DNA from: Nocardia arthritidis NBRC 100137
GTDB taxonomy: Bacteria; Actinomycetota; Actinomycetes; Mycobacteriales; Mycobacteriaceae
Direction of reading: 5' to 3'
Length of the DNA stretch: 64,000 bases
Assembly (NCBI RefSeq): GCF_001612765.1
Contig: NZ_BDBB01000036.1
Coordinates: 1-64,000 of the forward strand
The position numbers and the translations under genes were made by a program. The number at the start of each line of letters is the position of its first letter. The stretch's first letter is position 1. Of the stretch, positions 43,916 through 52,817 are shown piece after piece. The notes beneath the pieces were generated by a model, which searched no databases, was not told where the DNA came from, and saw only the letters and a list, made by a program, of their open reading frames with translations.

Positions 43916-43998
43916 CGTTGGAGGTGTACTGGCGAGATGTACCACCGACGCGGCGGCGACTCGGGAAACTATCTGCGATAGTGGTAGAAGGGTGCGTG

Positions 43999-44937
43999 AT
44001 GGGGCAGGTGCGCAGGCTTCCCCGGCGGGCCGGTGGTGTCCGGCTGCGGGACGCGGTGGACATCTTCACCGCGACGATCACGGTCGAGAACACGCGATCG
44101 ACCTATGCGGTGGCGCTGGAAAAGCTGGTGGCCGATTTCGGGGCCGACACCGATGTCGCGTTGCTGGGCGAGGAGCCGGATCGGGTGAGTGGCTGGTTCA
44201 CCTTCGTGTGGGGCGGCAAGGCGGCCAAGACCTTCAACATCCGGCTGACCGCGCTGGGTTCGGCGTGCGAGTACTGGCGCGCCCAGGGGTGGCTCGCGGG
44301 GGATCCGCTGGTTCGGTTGCGGGCGCGGCCCGCGCCGCCGGACACCAGCAAGGCCCTGTCCAGGGGCAGGGTCATCGAGATCTTGGGATCGGATGCGCCG
44401 CTGCGGGAGCGGGTGCTGTGGCACATGCTGTATGAATCCTCCGCGCGCGCCGAGGAAGTGCTGAATCTGAACGTCCCGGATCTGGATACCGTGAACCGGT
44501 GCGCGGTGGTGACCCGCAAGGGCGGGGCGCGGGAGGTGATCGCGTGGCAGACCGGCACTGCCCGGCTGCTGCCGCGCATGCTCGCGGGCCGCCGCACCGG
44601 CCCGCTGTTCTTGACCGATCGCCGTGCCCGCCCCACGGTGGCCAGCAATGACATCGACCCGGAAACCGGGCGGGCCCGGCTGTCCTACCGGCGTGCGGCC
44701 GAACTGTTCGAAACCCACACCACGCACTACGACGACGGCCCTTACGTCCTGCACCAGCTGCGACATTCCCGGTTGACCCACGCCGCCGAGGACGGTGCGT
44801 CCACACCGGTGTTGATGAAGTTGTCCGGGCATACCTCGGTCCGCAGCCTCGCCAAATACGCTCGGGTGTCCGACGAGGGGCTGCGCCGGTACCAGGCCGA
44901 CAGCGACCCGGCCGCACGCCGGCGACCGGGTCGCTGA
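43999..44937 (+). CDS. tyrosine recombinase/integrase
   Basis: A 312-residue phage-integrase-family recombinase. The catalytic set appears complete: Arg in YESSARAEEVLNL, Lys in VTRKGGAREV, H-x2-R in HQLRHSRLTHA, His in KLSGHTSVRS and the nucleophile Tyr in AKYARVS. An N-terminal SAM-like core-binding domain precedes it (about 20-110). It cuts and rejoins DNA at specific sites. ATG 43999 with AAGGG upstream is chosen; a frame starting at 43918 would overlap the palindrome region. It probably acts on the flanking repeats. Confidence 0.87.
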   Translation: MGQVRRLPRRAGGVRLRDAVDIFTATITVENTRSTYAVALEKLVADFGADTDVALLGEEPDRVSGWFTFVWGGKAAKTFNIRLTALGSACEYWRAQGWLAGDPLVRLRARPAPPDTSKALSRGRVIEILGSDAPLRERVLWHMLYESSARAEEVLNLNVPDLDTVNRCAVVTRKGGAREVIAWQTGTARLLPRMLAGRRTGPLFLTDRRARPTVASNDIDPETGRARLSYRRAAELFETHTTHYDDGPYVLHQLRHSRLTHAAEDGASTPVLMKLSGHTSVRSLAKYARVSDEGLRRYQADSDPAARRRPGR

Positions 44938-45071
44938 GCTCTGGGCTACGGCCCGTAAGGCGCTCCGGTTTGGTCAGCGCGCCATGCGGCAGGCTGGGCA
45001 CGTCGACTTCCGAACTGGCGTGGGGGGCGGCCGGTTCGGAGGTGCGGGGTCCTGCCCGGTTGGCGGGTTGG

Positions 45072-46715
45072 TCAGGCCGAGCGGCGGTAGTAGGTGATGG
45101 AGACGGTGACCGGGCCGTCGTCGGAGGCGGTGGTGAGCGTGTGGATGATGGCGATGTCGAGGCCGCCGTGGGAGCGGACGCAGAAGCTGCGCTCGGCGCC
45201 CACAGTGGTGAAGGGCAGGGTGGTGGTGGGCTGGGTGTCGATGCCCTCGAGACAGTCGCGGAGGGTGAGGGTGCCGGTCGGTGCGATGTAGGCGTCGCTG
45301 TCCTCGGGGATGTAGAACTCCCCGGCCTCGCGGCCCAGGTACCAGCTAGAGGTGTTCTGGGTCACTTTCCCGGCTTTGAGGTCTAACTCGTAGTCGCTGT
45401 CGGGGGAGGTGAGTTCGAGGTTGGTGTAGGCGGCGGTGTATTCGGGGACCGTGGCCGGCTGCGGGGACGTGGAGGGGGAGGGCGGGTTGGCACCGACGGA
45501 CGGGGTGGTGCCAGCGGACGGGGGGAGGCTGGCGGTGGCGGAGGTGTTCTGGTCGTCGGGGTCGTCGAAGTAACAGGAATCGAGCAGGACGAAGGTCGTG
45601 GCGGCACCGACGAGGAGGGCGAGTGTTGTCAGCAGCGCGGTGCGGGCGCGTCGGCGTGGGGCGGGCGCGGTTGTGTGTCCGGTGGGGGCTGGTGGTAGCA
45701 GGGTGGGTTGCGGGGCGGGCAGGAGGTGTGCGGTGGGGGTGTGGGCCGCTGTCCGCGGGTTGAGGACGGTGGGGAGCGGGACAGGTGTGGTGGGCAGGTC
45801 GGTGTGGCGGTGGATGTCGTTGTTGACCTGTTGGGGCAGCCAGCCGTCGGAGAAGCGGAGTTCGCCCCCGGTGGCCGGGTGGCGGCGGGCGGCCTCGATC
45901 AGCCAGGCGGTGCCGGGCCGGTCGTCGGGGTTTTTGGCCAGACAGAGCCGGACCAGCTCGTGCAGGCCGTGCGGAAGGCGGGACAGGTCGGGCTCGTCGT
46001 GGATCGCCCGGTAGAGGGAGGCGGGCTCGGGTCCGTCGCCGAACGGGGGCGTGCCCGAGCCGGTGTAGGCGATGAGAGCGCCCAGGGCGAAGACGTCGGT
46101 GGCCGGGGTGGCGGGCAGGCCGCTCACCTGTTCGGGGGCCATGAAGCCCGGTGATCCGACCAGCAGGCCGGTGCCTGTGAGGGGGCTGGCGTCGGCGGCG
46201 CGGGCGATGCCGAAGTCGATGACGCGTGGGCCGTCGGCGGCGATGAGGACGTTGCCGGGCTTGAGGTCGCGGTGCACGACGCCCGCGGTGTGGATCGCGT
46301 GCAGGGCCTCGGCGATGCCGGCGCACAGCAGCAGGACGGTCCGTTCGGGCAGCGGGCCGTAGCGGTGGACGACCTGATGCAGAGAGGGACCGGGCACGAA
46401 GGTGGTGGCCAGCCAGGGGGCGGCGGCGTCGGTGCCAGCGTCGACGACCTGGGCGGTGTACAGCCCGTGGATACGCCGGGCGCTGGCGACTTCCTGGGCG
46501 AAGCGGTGCCGGAACTCGTTGTGCTCGGCGAGCTCGGGCCGGACCACCTTGAGCGCGACCGGGCGCCCGCCGCGGGTGTAGGCCAGGTAGACCCGCCCCA
46601 TGCCGCCCGCGCCCAGCCGCGCGCACAGGCGGTAGCCGCCGATCTCGCGAGGGTCGTCCGGGGACAACGCCTGGAAGGCCGACGGCGATGAGGCGAGGAA
46701 GGGCGATGCGGTCAT
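45072..46715 (-). CDS. Ser/Thr protein kinase with membrane anchor and extracellular domain
   Basis: A 547-residue PknB-like kinase. The kinase domain (about 27-275) has RLGAGGMGRVY, Lys in VALKVVRPEL, HRDLKPGNVL, IDFGIARAAD and GSPGFMAPEQV. A Pro-rich linker (about 310-350) leads to one membrane helix (about 358-380) and an extracellular domain with Cys residues (about 440-547). It signals from outside to Ser/Thr phosphorylation inside. The sensor domain is not one I recognise. It lies inside the repeat-bounded segment. Confidence 0.88.
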   Translation of the reverse strand: MTASPFLASSPSAFQALSPDDPREIGGYRLCARLGAGGMGRVYLAYTRGGRPVALKVVRPELAEHNEFRHRFAQEVASARRIHGLYTAQVVDAGTDAAAPWLATTFVPGPSLHQVVHRYGPLPERTVLLLCAGIAEALHAIHTAGVVHRDLKPGNVLIAADGPRVIDFGIARAADASPLTGTGLLVGSPGFMAPEQVSGLPATPATDVFALGALIAYTGSGTPPFGDGPEPASLYRAIHDEPDLSRLPHGLHELVRLCLAKNPDDRPGTAWLIEAARRHPATGGELRFSDGWLPQQVNNDIHRHTDLPTTPVPLPTVLNPRTAAHTPTAHLLPAPQPTLLPPAPTGHTTAPAPRRRARTALLTTLALLVGAATTFVLLDSCYFDDPDDQNTSATASLPPSAGTTPSVGANPPSPSTSPQPATVPEYTAAYTNLELTSPDSDYELDLKAGKVTQNTSSWYLGREAGEFYIPEDSDAYIAPTGTLTLRDCLEGIDTQPTTTLPFTTVGAERSFCVRSHGGLDIAIIHTLTTASDDGPVTVSITYYRRSA

Positions 46716-46797
46716 GCTGACTTTCTGCGGGTTGAGCGGTAGGAACGGGATGCAGGCTCACAGAGCCGTCGCGGCCGTCGATGCCGGCGCGAGTTTC

Positions 46798-47487
46798 TCA
46801 GATCCGACCGAGGGCTTCCAATCCGTCGAACACGGCTTCCGCGGTGTGGGTAGAGGGTGCGCATGCCAGCCTGGGCGGTCGGGCAGGTGGCCGGTTCTGC
46901 ATGGCGATTCCGGAGGCGAGGGCACTCGCGCGTACGCTCTGGAACATCACGTGGCTGGTGTTGGCTTGGCCGATGAGCCGGTCCGCGGCTTTGCCGAGGA
47001 AGTACAGCTGGAAGAACCCGGGCAGCGTCGCACCGGATGTGGCTTGGAGTTCGTCGGTGATGCGGTTGGTGGTGGTGATCAGTGAGTTGCCGATGGTGAA
47101 GAAGTCTCGGGTGTGCTCACCGTGGGTGTCGGTCGCGGCGATCGCGGCAGGGAAGTCGATGAGCAGGTGGGCGTCCAGGGCGGTGGCGGCAGTGCGGCCC
47201 GGTGAGCGCGCTGGATCGGCGGCCATGGCGTAGTAGCGTTGCCAGCCCGCGGTGACCGGCCCGCTGGTGAGGTGGCCGTGCAGGTTCTGCAGGTATTGCC
47301 GGAAGAATTCGATGCTGACCGCCCGCGCCCACTGGGGGTCGTCGAGATCGCCGGCGTCCAGCAGCGGGTTCGCATCGCGCAGGATCTCGCGGTAGAAGAC
47401 CGCGAAGATCCCGCGGCGATCGTGGCTGCCGGTGAGGATGGCGGTGATGCGGCCCATGCGCCGCTCACCGTCGTGCAGATCGGTCAC
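46798..47487 (-). CDS. DUF5995 family protein
   Basis: A 229-residue soluble protein. RRGIFAVFYREILRDAN, EFFRQYLQNLHGHL and DAHLLIDFPAAIAAT (His/Asp-rich helix) match the pattern of DUF5995 proteins, an all-helical family of unknown function in actinomycetes. An ATG ten codons downstream (MGRITAIL) is an alternative start. It sits between the kinase and a secreted protein gene on the same strand. Confidence 0.6.
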   Translation of the reverse strand: MTDLHDGERRMGRITAILTGSHDRRGIFAVFYREILRDANPLLDAGDLDDPQWARAVSIEFFRQYLQNLHGHLTSGPVTAGWQRYYAMAADPARSPGRTAATALDAHLLIDFPAAIAATDTHGEHTRDFFTIGNSLITTTNRITDELQATSGATLPGFFQLYFLGKAADRLIGQANTSHVMFQSVRASALASGIAMQNRPPARPPRLACAPSTHTAEAVFDGLEALGRI

Positions 47488-47545
47488 ATCGATGGATTCA
47501 CCGGCCCCGGGTATCCCACTGCGTTCGGGACACCCGGGGTGCGGG

Positions 47546-48256
47546 TCACGTCTGCGGGGTGGTCAGGGTGTTGAACATCTGGATGGCGCTGATGATCACC
47601 ACGGGAGTACCGACTGCGATGGTGCCGATCGCGGTGCCGAGTCCGGCGGCCAGGGCGGCTCCGGCGATACAGCCGCCGGGCGCGCCCACCAGGAACGCGG
47701 GCGGCATGAGTGTGGTGCCGACGATGGCTCCGGCGACACAGCCGATGCCCAACCCCAGTGCGGCGCCGACCATTCCGCCGATGGCGGTGGCCAGGCCGAT
47801 CTGGATTCCGGCCACACCGAGTGCGCCGTTGAACTCGTCCTGCGTCGCGATGTGCGTCAGCTGCGGCCCCGGCGCGGTAATGGCTGCGGCGGGGTTTGTG
47901 CTGGGGGTGAGTGTGACGGTGCGGGCGTCGGTGTCGATGTGGGCGGCGATCGGCCAGGTCTTGTTGTCGAGTTGGTAGGTCAGCGGCATACCGAACGCGA
48001 GATTGCCGGTGTCGTCGAGGATTTCGAACCGATCACCATGGGTGCTCAACCGGCCCGAATCGGTGCGCAACACGATCGAGCGGTCGACGAGGGTGGCGTT
48101 GTAGCCGATGCCCGCGGAGACGTTGCTGATCGCGGTGTCCGGCCGCGGCGCGTCGGCGTGATCCTGTGCCCAGGCGGTCGCGGTGGTTGCGGCGGTGATT
48201 ATGGCCGCGGCAAGGGTGACAGCGACGGTGGCACGGAAACTCTTCGGATTCTTCAT
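47546..48256 (-). CDS. secreted Gly/Ala-rich protein with possible membrane-inserting tail
   Basis: A 236-residue protein with a signal peptide (MKNPKSFRATVAVTLAAAI, cut near AWAQD). A soluble middle part (about 30-120) is followed by Gly-zipper-like hydrophobic repeats (GGMVGAALGLGIGCVAGAIV and PGGCIAGAALAAGLGTAIG). This build is known from Nocardia and related exported proteins; function is unknown. ATG 48256 is chosen because AGAAGGA precedes it; an ATG seven codons upstream is possible. Confidence 0.6.
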   Translation of the reverse strand: MKNPKSFRATVAVTLAAAIITAATTATAWAQDHADAPRPDTAISNVSAGIGYNATLVDRSIVLRTDSGRLSTHGDRFEILDDTGNLAFGMPLTYQLDNKTWPIAAHIDTDARTVTLTPSTNPAAAITAPGPQLTHIATQDEFNGALGVAGIQIGLATAIGGMVGAALGLGIGCVAGAIVGTTLMPPAFLVGAPGGCIAGAALAAGLGTAIGTIAVGTPVVIISAIQMFNTLTTPQT

Positions 48257-48450
48257 CAGGAATTCCTTCTCGGACATCTATCCGCAGGGACTCGCGGTCG
48301 GTGTGAACCGCTGGAGTGGAACGGGTTTCGCTATGACCACTCGGCTGCGGCCGACGACGACGCCCGGGTGACGAGGTCGAGCGCCAGCCAGTTCCGGGCC
48401 GAGGGAAGTGCCGCCAGGGCCCTGGTGCGCGCGCTGACCATTTCTGCCAA

Positions 48451-49848
48451 CTAGCCGGTGATTTCCTTGGCGGCGCGTAGTCCGGAGTTGTAGGCGCCGT
48501 GGACGGTGCCGAAGGATGTGCGGTTGGTGGCTTCTCCGGCGAAGTGGACGCGGTCGTCGATGTCGGCGGCGAGATGGTCGCGCATCTGGGGGGTGGAGCC
48601 GACTTTGTTGAAGGAGTACGAGCCGTGGGCGTAGGGGTCGGTAGACCAGCGGGTGATCTGGTAGTCGATGGGTGCGGGGATGTCGGGTCCGTAGATGGTG
48701 CGCAGGGTTGCCATGGCGCTGGCGACGAGGTCGGTGTCGGACCAGGTTTCGCTGGTGCGGCCGAAGTCGGCGGCATTGAACCCCAACAAAATTGGCTGGT
48801 CGGCGGCGCGGGCGTAGTTGATCCACTGCCCCCACCGTCCGGCCTTGTCCAGGCTCGGCACGTAGTTCAGCCAGTCGGTGTCGGCCCAGAACTCGGTGGG
48901 GAATCGCAGATAGCATTTGTCGAGCACACCCATACCGAGCTTGCCGATCGCGGTGGTCTTGTCGGCGGGCAGGCCGGGACCGAATTCGACTGCGCCGCTC
49001 TGCAATACCCCCAGTGGTAGCGTGACCACGACGTGGTCGCCGTCGAAGGTGGCGGTGGCGGTGGCGGTGACGACGGTGACGCCGCTATCGTTCCAGTCGA
49101 TATTTTCGACGACTTGTCCGGTGTGGACGGTGAGCCCTCTGGCGAGGTAGTCGGTGATCGCGCCATAGCCGCTCGGGAACAGCACGTCCTTGCCTCTGAT
49201 CTTGTCGCCGTCGTCGAAGTACAGGCTCGACAGGTCATCGACGCTGCCGGAGTACTCGTGCTCGTAGTCGTTGAGCAGCGAGTCGACCAGCGCCTTGTCA
49301 CGGCCGGACAGCGCCGGCCAGTTCACCGCCCGCTGCGCCACGGCTCGCAGTGACGCATCCCGAGCCTCGTCGTCGTCCTCTTCCTGGGCGTCGGTGAGGG
49401 CTTCGGCGATCTGGGTGCGCCAGTGTTCGATCGCCGCGGCGGTGGCCTTGTCGACCTCTTCGCCGTCGGTGCCGTACTCGGTGCCGCTGTCGAGGCTGGT
49501 CGCCACCGTGCGCGCGCCGGCCTTGCGGGCCAGCTCGGTGATGGGGTTGCCGTCGACGCCGTGGATCCAGGACGCGCCGAGGTCGACCGGGACATCCGCC
49601 CATTGGGTGCTGGTCCAGATCCGGCCGCCGATACGGTCGCGGGCCTCAAGCACCACCACGTCCTGACCGCGATCGGCCAGGGTACGGGCCGCGGCCAGCC
49701 CGGCGATCCCCGCGCCGACCACGATCACTCGACGCCGCCCGCCCGCCGGAGTGGTGCCGGAATCGTCGTCGCCGCAGGCGGCCAAAGCCAGCAGCGCAAG
49801 AGCCGATAGACCGGTCGTCTGCAGGAACCGGCGACGGTGCATCGTCAT
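48451..49848 (-). CDS. flavin amine oxidase, Tat-exported lipoprotein
   Basis: A 465-residue FAD-dependent monoamine/polyamine oxidase. The N terminus has a twin-arginine signal (HRRRFLQTTGLSALALLALA) ending in LAAC, so it is exported folded and lipid-anchored. VIVVGAGIAGLAAARTL is the FAD fold, RIGGRIWTS the GG motif and HFAGEATNRTSFGTVHGA the C-terminal flavin site. It oxidises amines to aldehydes with H2O2. A TetR gene is divergent, with a palindrome between them. Confidence 0.87.
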   Translation of the reverse strand: MTMHRRRFLQTTGLSALALLALAACGDDDSGTTPAGGRRRVIVVGAGIAGLAAARTLADRGQDVVVLEARDRIGGRIWTSTQWADVPVDLGASWIHGVDGNPITELARKAGARTVATSLDSGTEYGTDGEEVDKATAAAIEHWRTQIAEALTDAQEEDDDEARDASLRAVAQRAVNWPALSGRDKALVDSLLNDYEHEYSGSVDDLSSLYFDDGDKIRGKDVLFPSGYGAITDYLARGLTVHTGQVVENIDWNDSGVTVVTATATATFDGDHVVVTLPLGVLQSGAVEFGPGLPADKTTAIGKLGMGVLDKCYLRFPTEFWADTDWLNYVPSLDKAGRWGQWINYARAADQPILLGFNAADFGRTSETWSDTDLVASAMATLRTIYGPDIPAPIDYQITRWSTDPYAHGSYSFNKVGSTPQMRDHLAADIDDRVHFAGEATNRTSFGTVHGAYNSGLRAAKEITG

Positions 49849-49935
49849 GGCCACCGAACCAATCTGTCGCCGACTTCGCCCGCGGGCTCGGTCATCACGA
49901 CCTCGTAGTGAAATACTGATTCGCAAAAGAATATA

Positions 49936-49955
49936 TTGATACATCCGTGTGTCAA
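49936..49955. promoter_or_regulatory. palindromic operator between amine oxidase and TetR genes
   Basis: TTGATACATCCGTGTGTCAA has eight-base arms with seven matching, separated by four bases. It is in the AT-rich gap between the divergent genes and is the best candidate for the TetR binding site. Confidence 0.55.
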
Positions 49956-49981
49956 ATGAGACCTATGGAGTTCGTGTAACG

Positions 49982-50548
49982 ATGCGTACCGATGCGGCGC
50001 AAGTGCTGGATTCGGCGATCCCGGTCCTGGCCAAGGACCGCGGAGCGTCGATGCAGGTCATCGCCACCCGCGCGGGGATCAGCCGCGCCACGCTGACCCG
50101 CATGTTCCCGACCCGCCAGCTACTCGTGCAGGCCATGGCCGCCAAGATCCTCGACGACTGCGACCAGGCTCTGACCCGCGCCGAAACCCACACCGGCTTC
50201 ACCGACCAGGTCCTGGCCACCCTCGTCGCCGAGTACCGGCCCTTCGCGCAACTGTGGAACCTGGTCTACGTCGAACCCGACGTGCTCGGCGCACCAGAGG
50301 CGACCGAACGCGCCGAGGAGATCTTCGCCCGCACCGTCGCGCTGCTGGCCACCGGGCAGGACGCGAGGGTATTGCGCAGCGACATGCCCGCCACCTGGCT
50401 GGCCTCCACCTTCTGCGGACTGGCCGAAACCGCGTGGGAACTCACCCTCGAAGGCCACATGGGCACCCGCCAAGCCCCCGACTTCATCACCACCGTCCTG
50501 CTCCACGGCCTGCGCACCCCCACCGCGTTGGCACCCCGGGCACGGTGA
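49982..50548 (+). CDS. TetR-family transcriptional regulator
   Basis: A 188-residue regulator with TDAAQVLDSAIPVLAKD and the helix-turn-helix VIATRAGISRATLTRMFPTR. ATG 49982 is the family-like start; a GTG at 49949 would fall inside the palindrome. It is divergent from the amine oxidase gene, which it probably represses. Confidence 0.85.
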   Translation: MRTDAAQVLDSAIPVLAKDRGASMQVIATRAGISRATLTRMFPTRQLLVQAMAAKILDDCDQALTRAETHTGFTDQVLATLVAEYRPFAQLWNLVYVEPDVLGAPEATERAEEIFARTVALLATGQDARVLRSDMPATWLASTFCGLAETAWELTLEGHMGTRQAPDFITTVLLHGLRTPTALAPRAR

Positions 50549-50662
50549 CCACGCCACGCCCCGCCGGCAGCACCAGATATCGCATCCGGGGCCACCGCCA
50601 CCGGGATGACCGGAAACGTGCAATGCCGTAGGTTACTCGCGGGTATCACTAGGAGGTACATC

Positions 50663-50797
50663 GTGCCCGGCATGATCGGCACAGCCGACGCGACACCGGT
50701 CGCGATCACGGGCACGACCCTGATCAAGCCGCGGCTGCGCGGCTGGATCCACACCTGGGCGGTCGCCGTCACGGCGATCGGGATGATCACATTGGTC
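50663..50797 (+). pseudogene. truncated hemolysin III/adiponectin-receptor-type membrane protein
   Basis: A strong start (AGGAGG seven bases before GTG 50663) leads to 45 residues ending KPRLRGWIHTWAVAVTAIGM and one more residue group. This is the first helix and the conserved LRGWIH segment of the hemolysin III family. The frame then loses similarity and becomes Pro/His-rich. The break lies 160 bases before the right 40-bp repeat, suggesting that the rearrangement which set the repeat also cut the gene. Confidence 0.5.
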
Positions 50798-51460
50798 GCC
50801 GAACCGCTCCAGCTCGACCCGCGACAACACACCGAACCGGCCGTACCCGCCCCCGCCCTCATCACCCACAAACCGACATGCAATCACCACACGCCCGCCA
50901 GCGCCCGCCGATCCAGCGAATTGACCTCCACAGCAAAGCGTTTCGGCTACCAGCACCCACTAGCGCCAGTTTCCGCTCAACTGGACCCCACATGCCTTCA
51001 GGGCACCCAGTGCGATCGCGGAGACGGGATGTCAGCGGGTTCACCTCCGCTGCGGCTGGCTCGGACGGTGCGCCATGGGCATCTCGACCATGCCGCCGAC
51101 TGCCGCTCGGGGGGTGTTGTCGGGGTCGGGAGGCGGAAGGAGACCGGTGTTGTCCATAACCATGACCTGTCGGCGTCAGTGCGCCGACCGCTGACTCCGG
51201 CCACGCGCGCAGCGGCTCGCCCATCAGTACGTCACCGTGGCCGGCGCGGACGATATCGACGTCCAGCGCCTCGGAAGCGGCACAACCTCGGGGAGGAGAG
51301 AGCGGCCAGTGAAACTTCCGTCCGGTTCCGATTCCCGTAGGTGGCCAGTTCGCGTAGATGGGCACATTGTCAGCAAATACTTTGAACGCGCGGTAATGGC
51401 CTTGGCTGACAGGTCGTTCCGCGTCGAAGGTCGACGCCGGGGATTGCTTGCCGGGCCGTT
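50798..51460. other. gene-poor region with the right inverted repeat
   Basis: It contains the repeat at 50957-50996. A plus-strand frame of 52 residues near 51309-51467 has a purine-rich site upstream but no recognisable protein. I see nothing else. Confidence 0.4.
50957..50996 (-). repeat. 40-bp inverted repeat, right copy
   Basis: On the minus strand it begins GGCATGTGGGGTCCAGTT and ends AACTGGCGCTAGTGG; 34 of 40 bases equal the left copy at 43753-43792. The pair bounds a 7.2-kb segment in inverted orientation. Confidence 0.7.
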
Positions 51461-52817
51461 CTACTGACGGGGCCGGATGATGATCGCCGCGCGCCTGTAC
51501 CAGAAATTTGCGGTGTTTCCTTCATTGCCCATGTAACCCTCGATCTCCGACGCGAACGGCTCGAACGCGGAATTCGATCCGCCCGTACACAACTCCTCAT
51601 CCCGGACCTCCCGCACGGCGGGCTCACCGGCCGCCCCTGACCGGTCGATCAGCCACGTCAATGTGATGGTCGACCAGCGCAGCTCGCCGAGATCTTCCGA
51701 TCCCGGGACCAAAGGAAGGCTGGAGCGCACCGGAAAGCTCGCGGGGTCATCGGGCACAGGCTCCACCATTTCCCCGTCTTCATCGAACTCCATGTCAGCG
51801 CTTTCGACGCATTTCCACCCGTCCTCAACGCGCTCCCAACGTTGACGATAGATCATCATCCACGAGGTGTAGTCCTCCTCGTAGGAGTCCTCGACCTCCG
51901 CGAGCGCCAGCGACGTATCGTATCCCGCGATGTCGGCCGCCGCGAGCATCAACCCAGCACGTGCAGCATCGCCGCCCTTGAGCTGATCCCACCCGAATCC
52001 GTGCTGGGAATACTGATGATCCAACAGGTAGACGAGTTGACGAGGTGGGCGTTTCGCCGGCTCACGGTGCAAAGGCCACGTCGACAATTCCATCGGTGTG
52101 GTGAAATGCGCGCGTAACTGCTCGGCAAGTAACGCGACCGACGGATGCATGGCGAAAGCGGCGGGGTCCGGGCCGGTACGCCCCTTCGCCACCAAGTTGT
52201 AGGTCAGCGTGATCCGGAAACCGTCGGTGACCGGCAGCACCTCATGCTCGCAGTCGCCATAGAACGCGACGCAAGACAGCTCCTCCGGCGAACCCTGGTC
52301 GGTGACCTTCGTCCCCTGCTGCTCGATCACCAGCTCCCCGCCGGCGAACGCCGAAGGCAGAGTCACCACCAACGTGCCGATCATGTCGTCGGCCTTCTCC
52401 GAATCCTGATGACGCTGAAAGAATTGTCCCGGCTCATACACCAGCATCGAATGCAGCTCCGCCGACAACTCGCAGTCCGGCGCCAGACCCAGCTCGGCCC
52501 GCAGTTTGTCCAGCATGGGCAGCAACGTCTCGCGCCACTGCCGCTCGTCGACCGTTACCCGGTCCGGCGGAACCTCCCATGTGTCGCGCACGTTCGCGTC
52601 CAATAGGGTCTGCTCGCGCAATCCATACCGCGCCGGCCGCGCGACCTCGCACAGTCGCCGCGCCTGGGCCGGCGTCACCGGCAACCGGATCGGCCCCACC
52701 CCATCTACCTCGATCACCAGGTTCTCCGCCGACACCGTCCGCCGCGCAGCAAAATGAACCCGTCGACGGCACCGAACCCATGAGCTCGCCGATCACCCGT
52801 AAAGCCTTGTCCGTCAT
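51461..52817 (-). pseudogene. 2OG-Fe(II) oxygenase-domain protein with one frameshift
   Basis: From 52735 down, a 424-residue frame has a prolyl-hydroxylase-like 2OG-Fe(II) domain: FFQRHQDSEKADDMIGTLVV (H-x-D), then CEHEVLPVTDGFRITLTYNL (distal His and Arg). The natural start is upstream in another frame (ATG 52817, MTDKALRVIGELMGSVPSTG). Removing one base of the AAAA run at 52750-52753 joins the two (SF-AARRTVSAENLVIEV). So it is a one-base frameshift or a sequence error. The C-terminal half is of unknown function. Confidence 0.65.

Larger units (their letters stand above)
43674..43998. other. repeat-rich region between TetR gene 2 and the recombinase gene
   Basis: It contains TetR box C, the left 40-bp repeat, its half copy and the 33-bp palindrome. 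No gene is supported here. Confidence 0.6.

Noticed and set aside
45346..46761. 471-residue minus-strand open frame
   Set aside because: Alternative frame of the Ser/Thr kinase gene with Arg/Pro-rich sequence.
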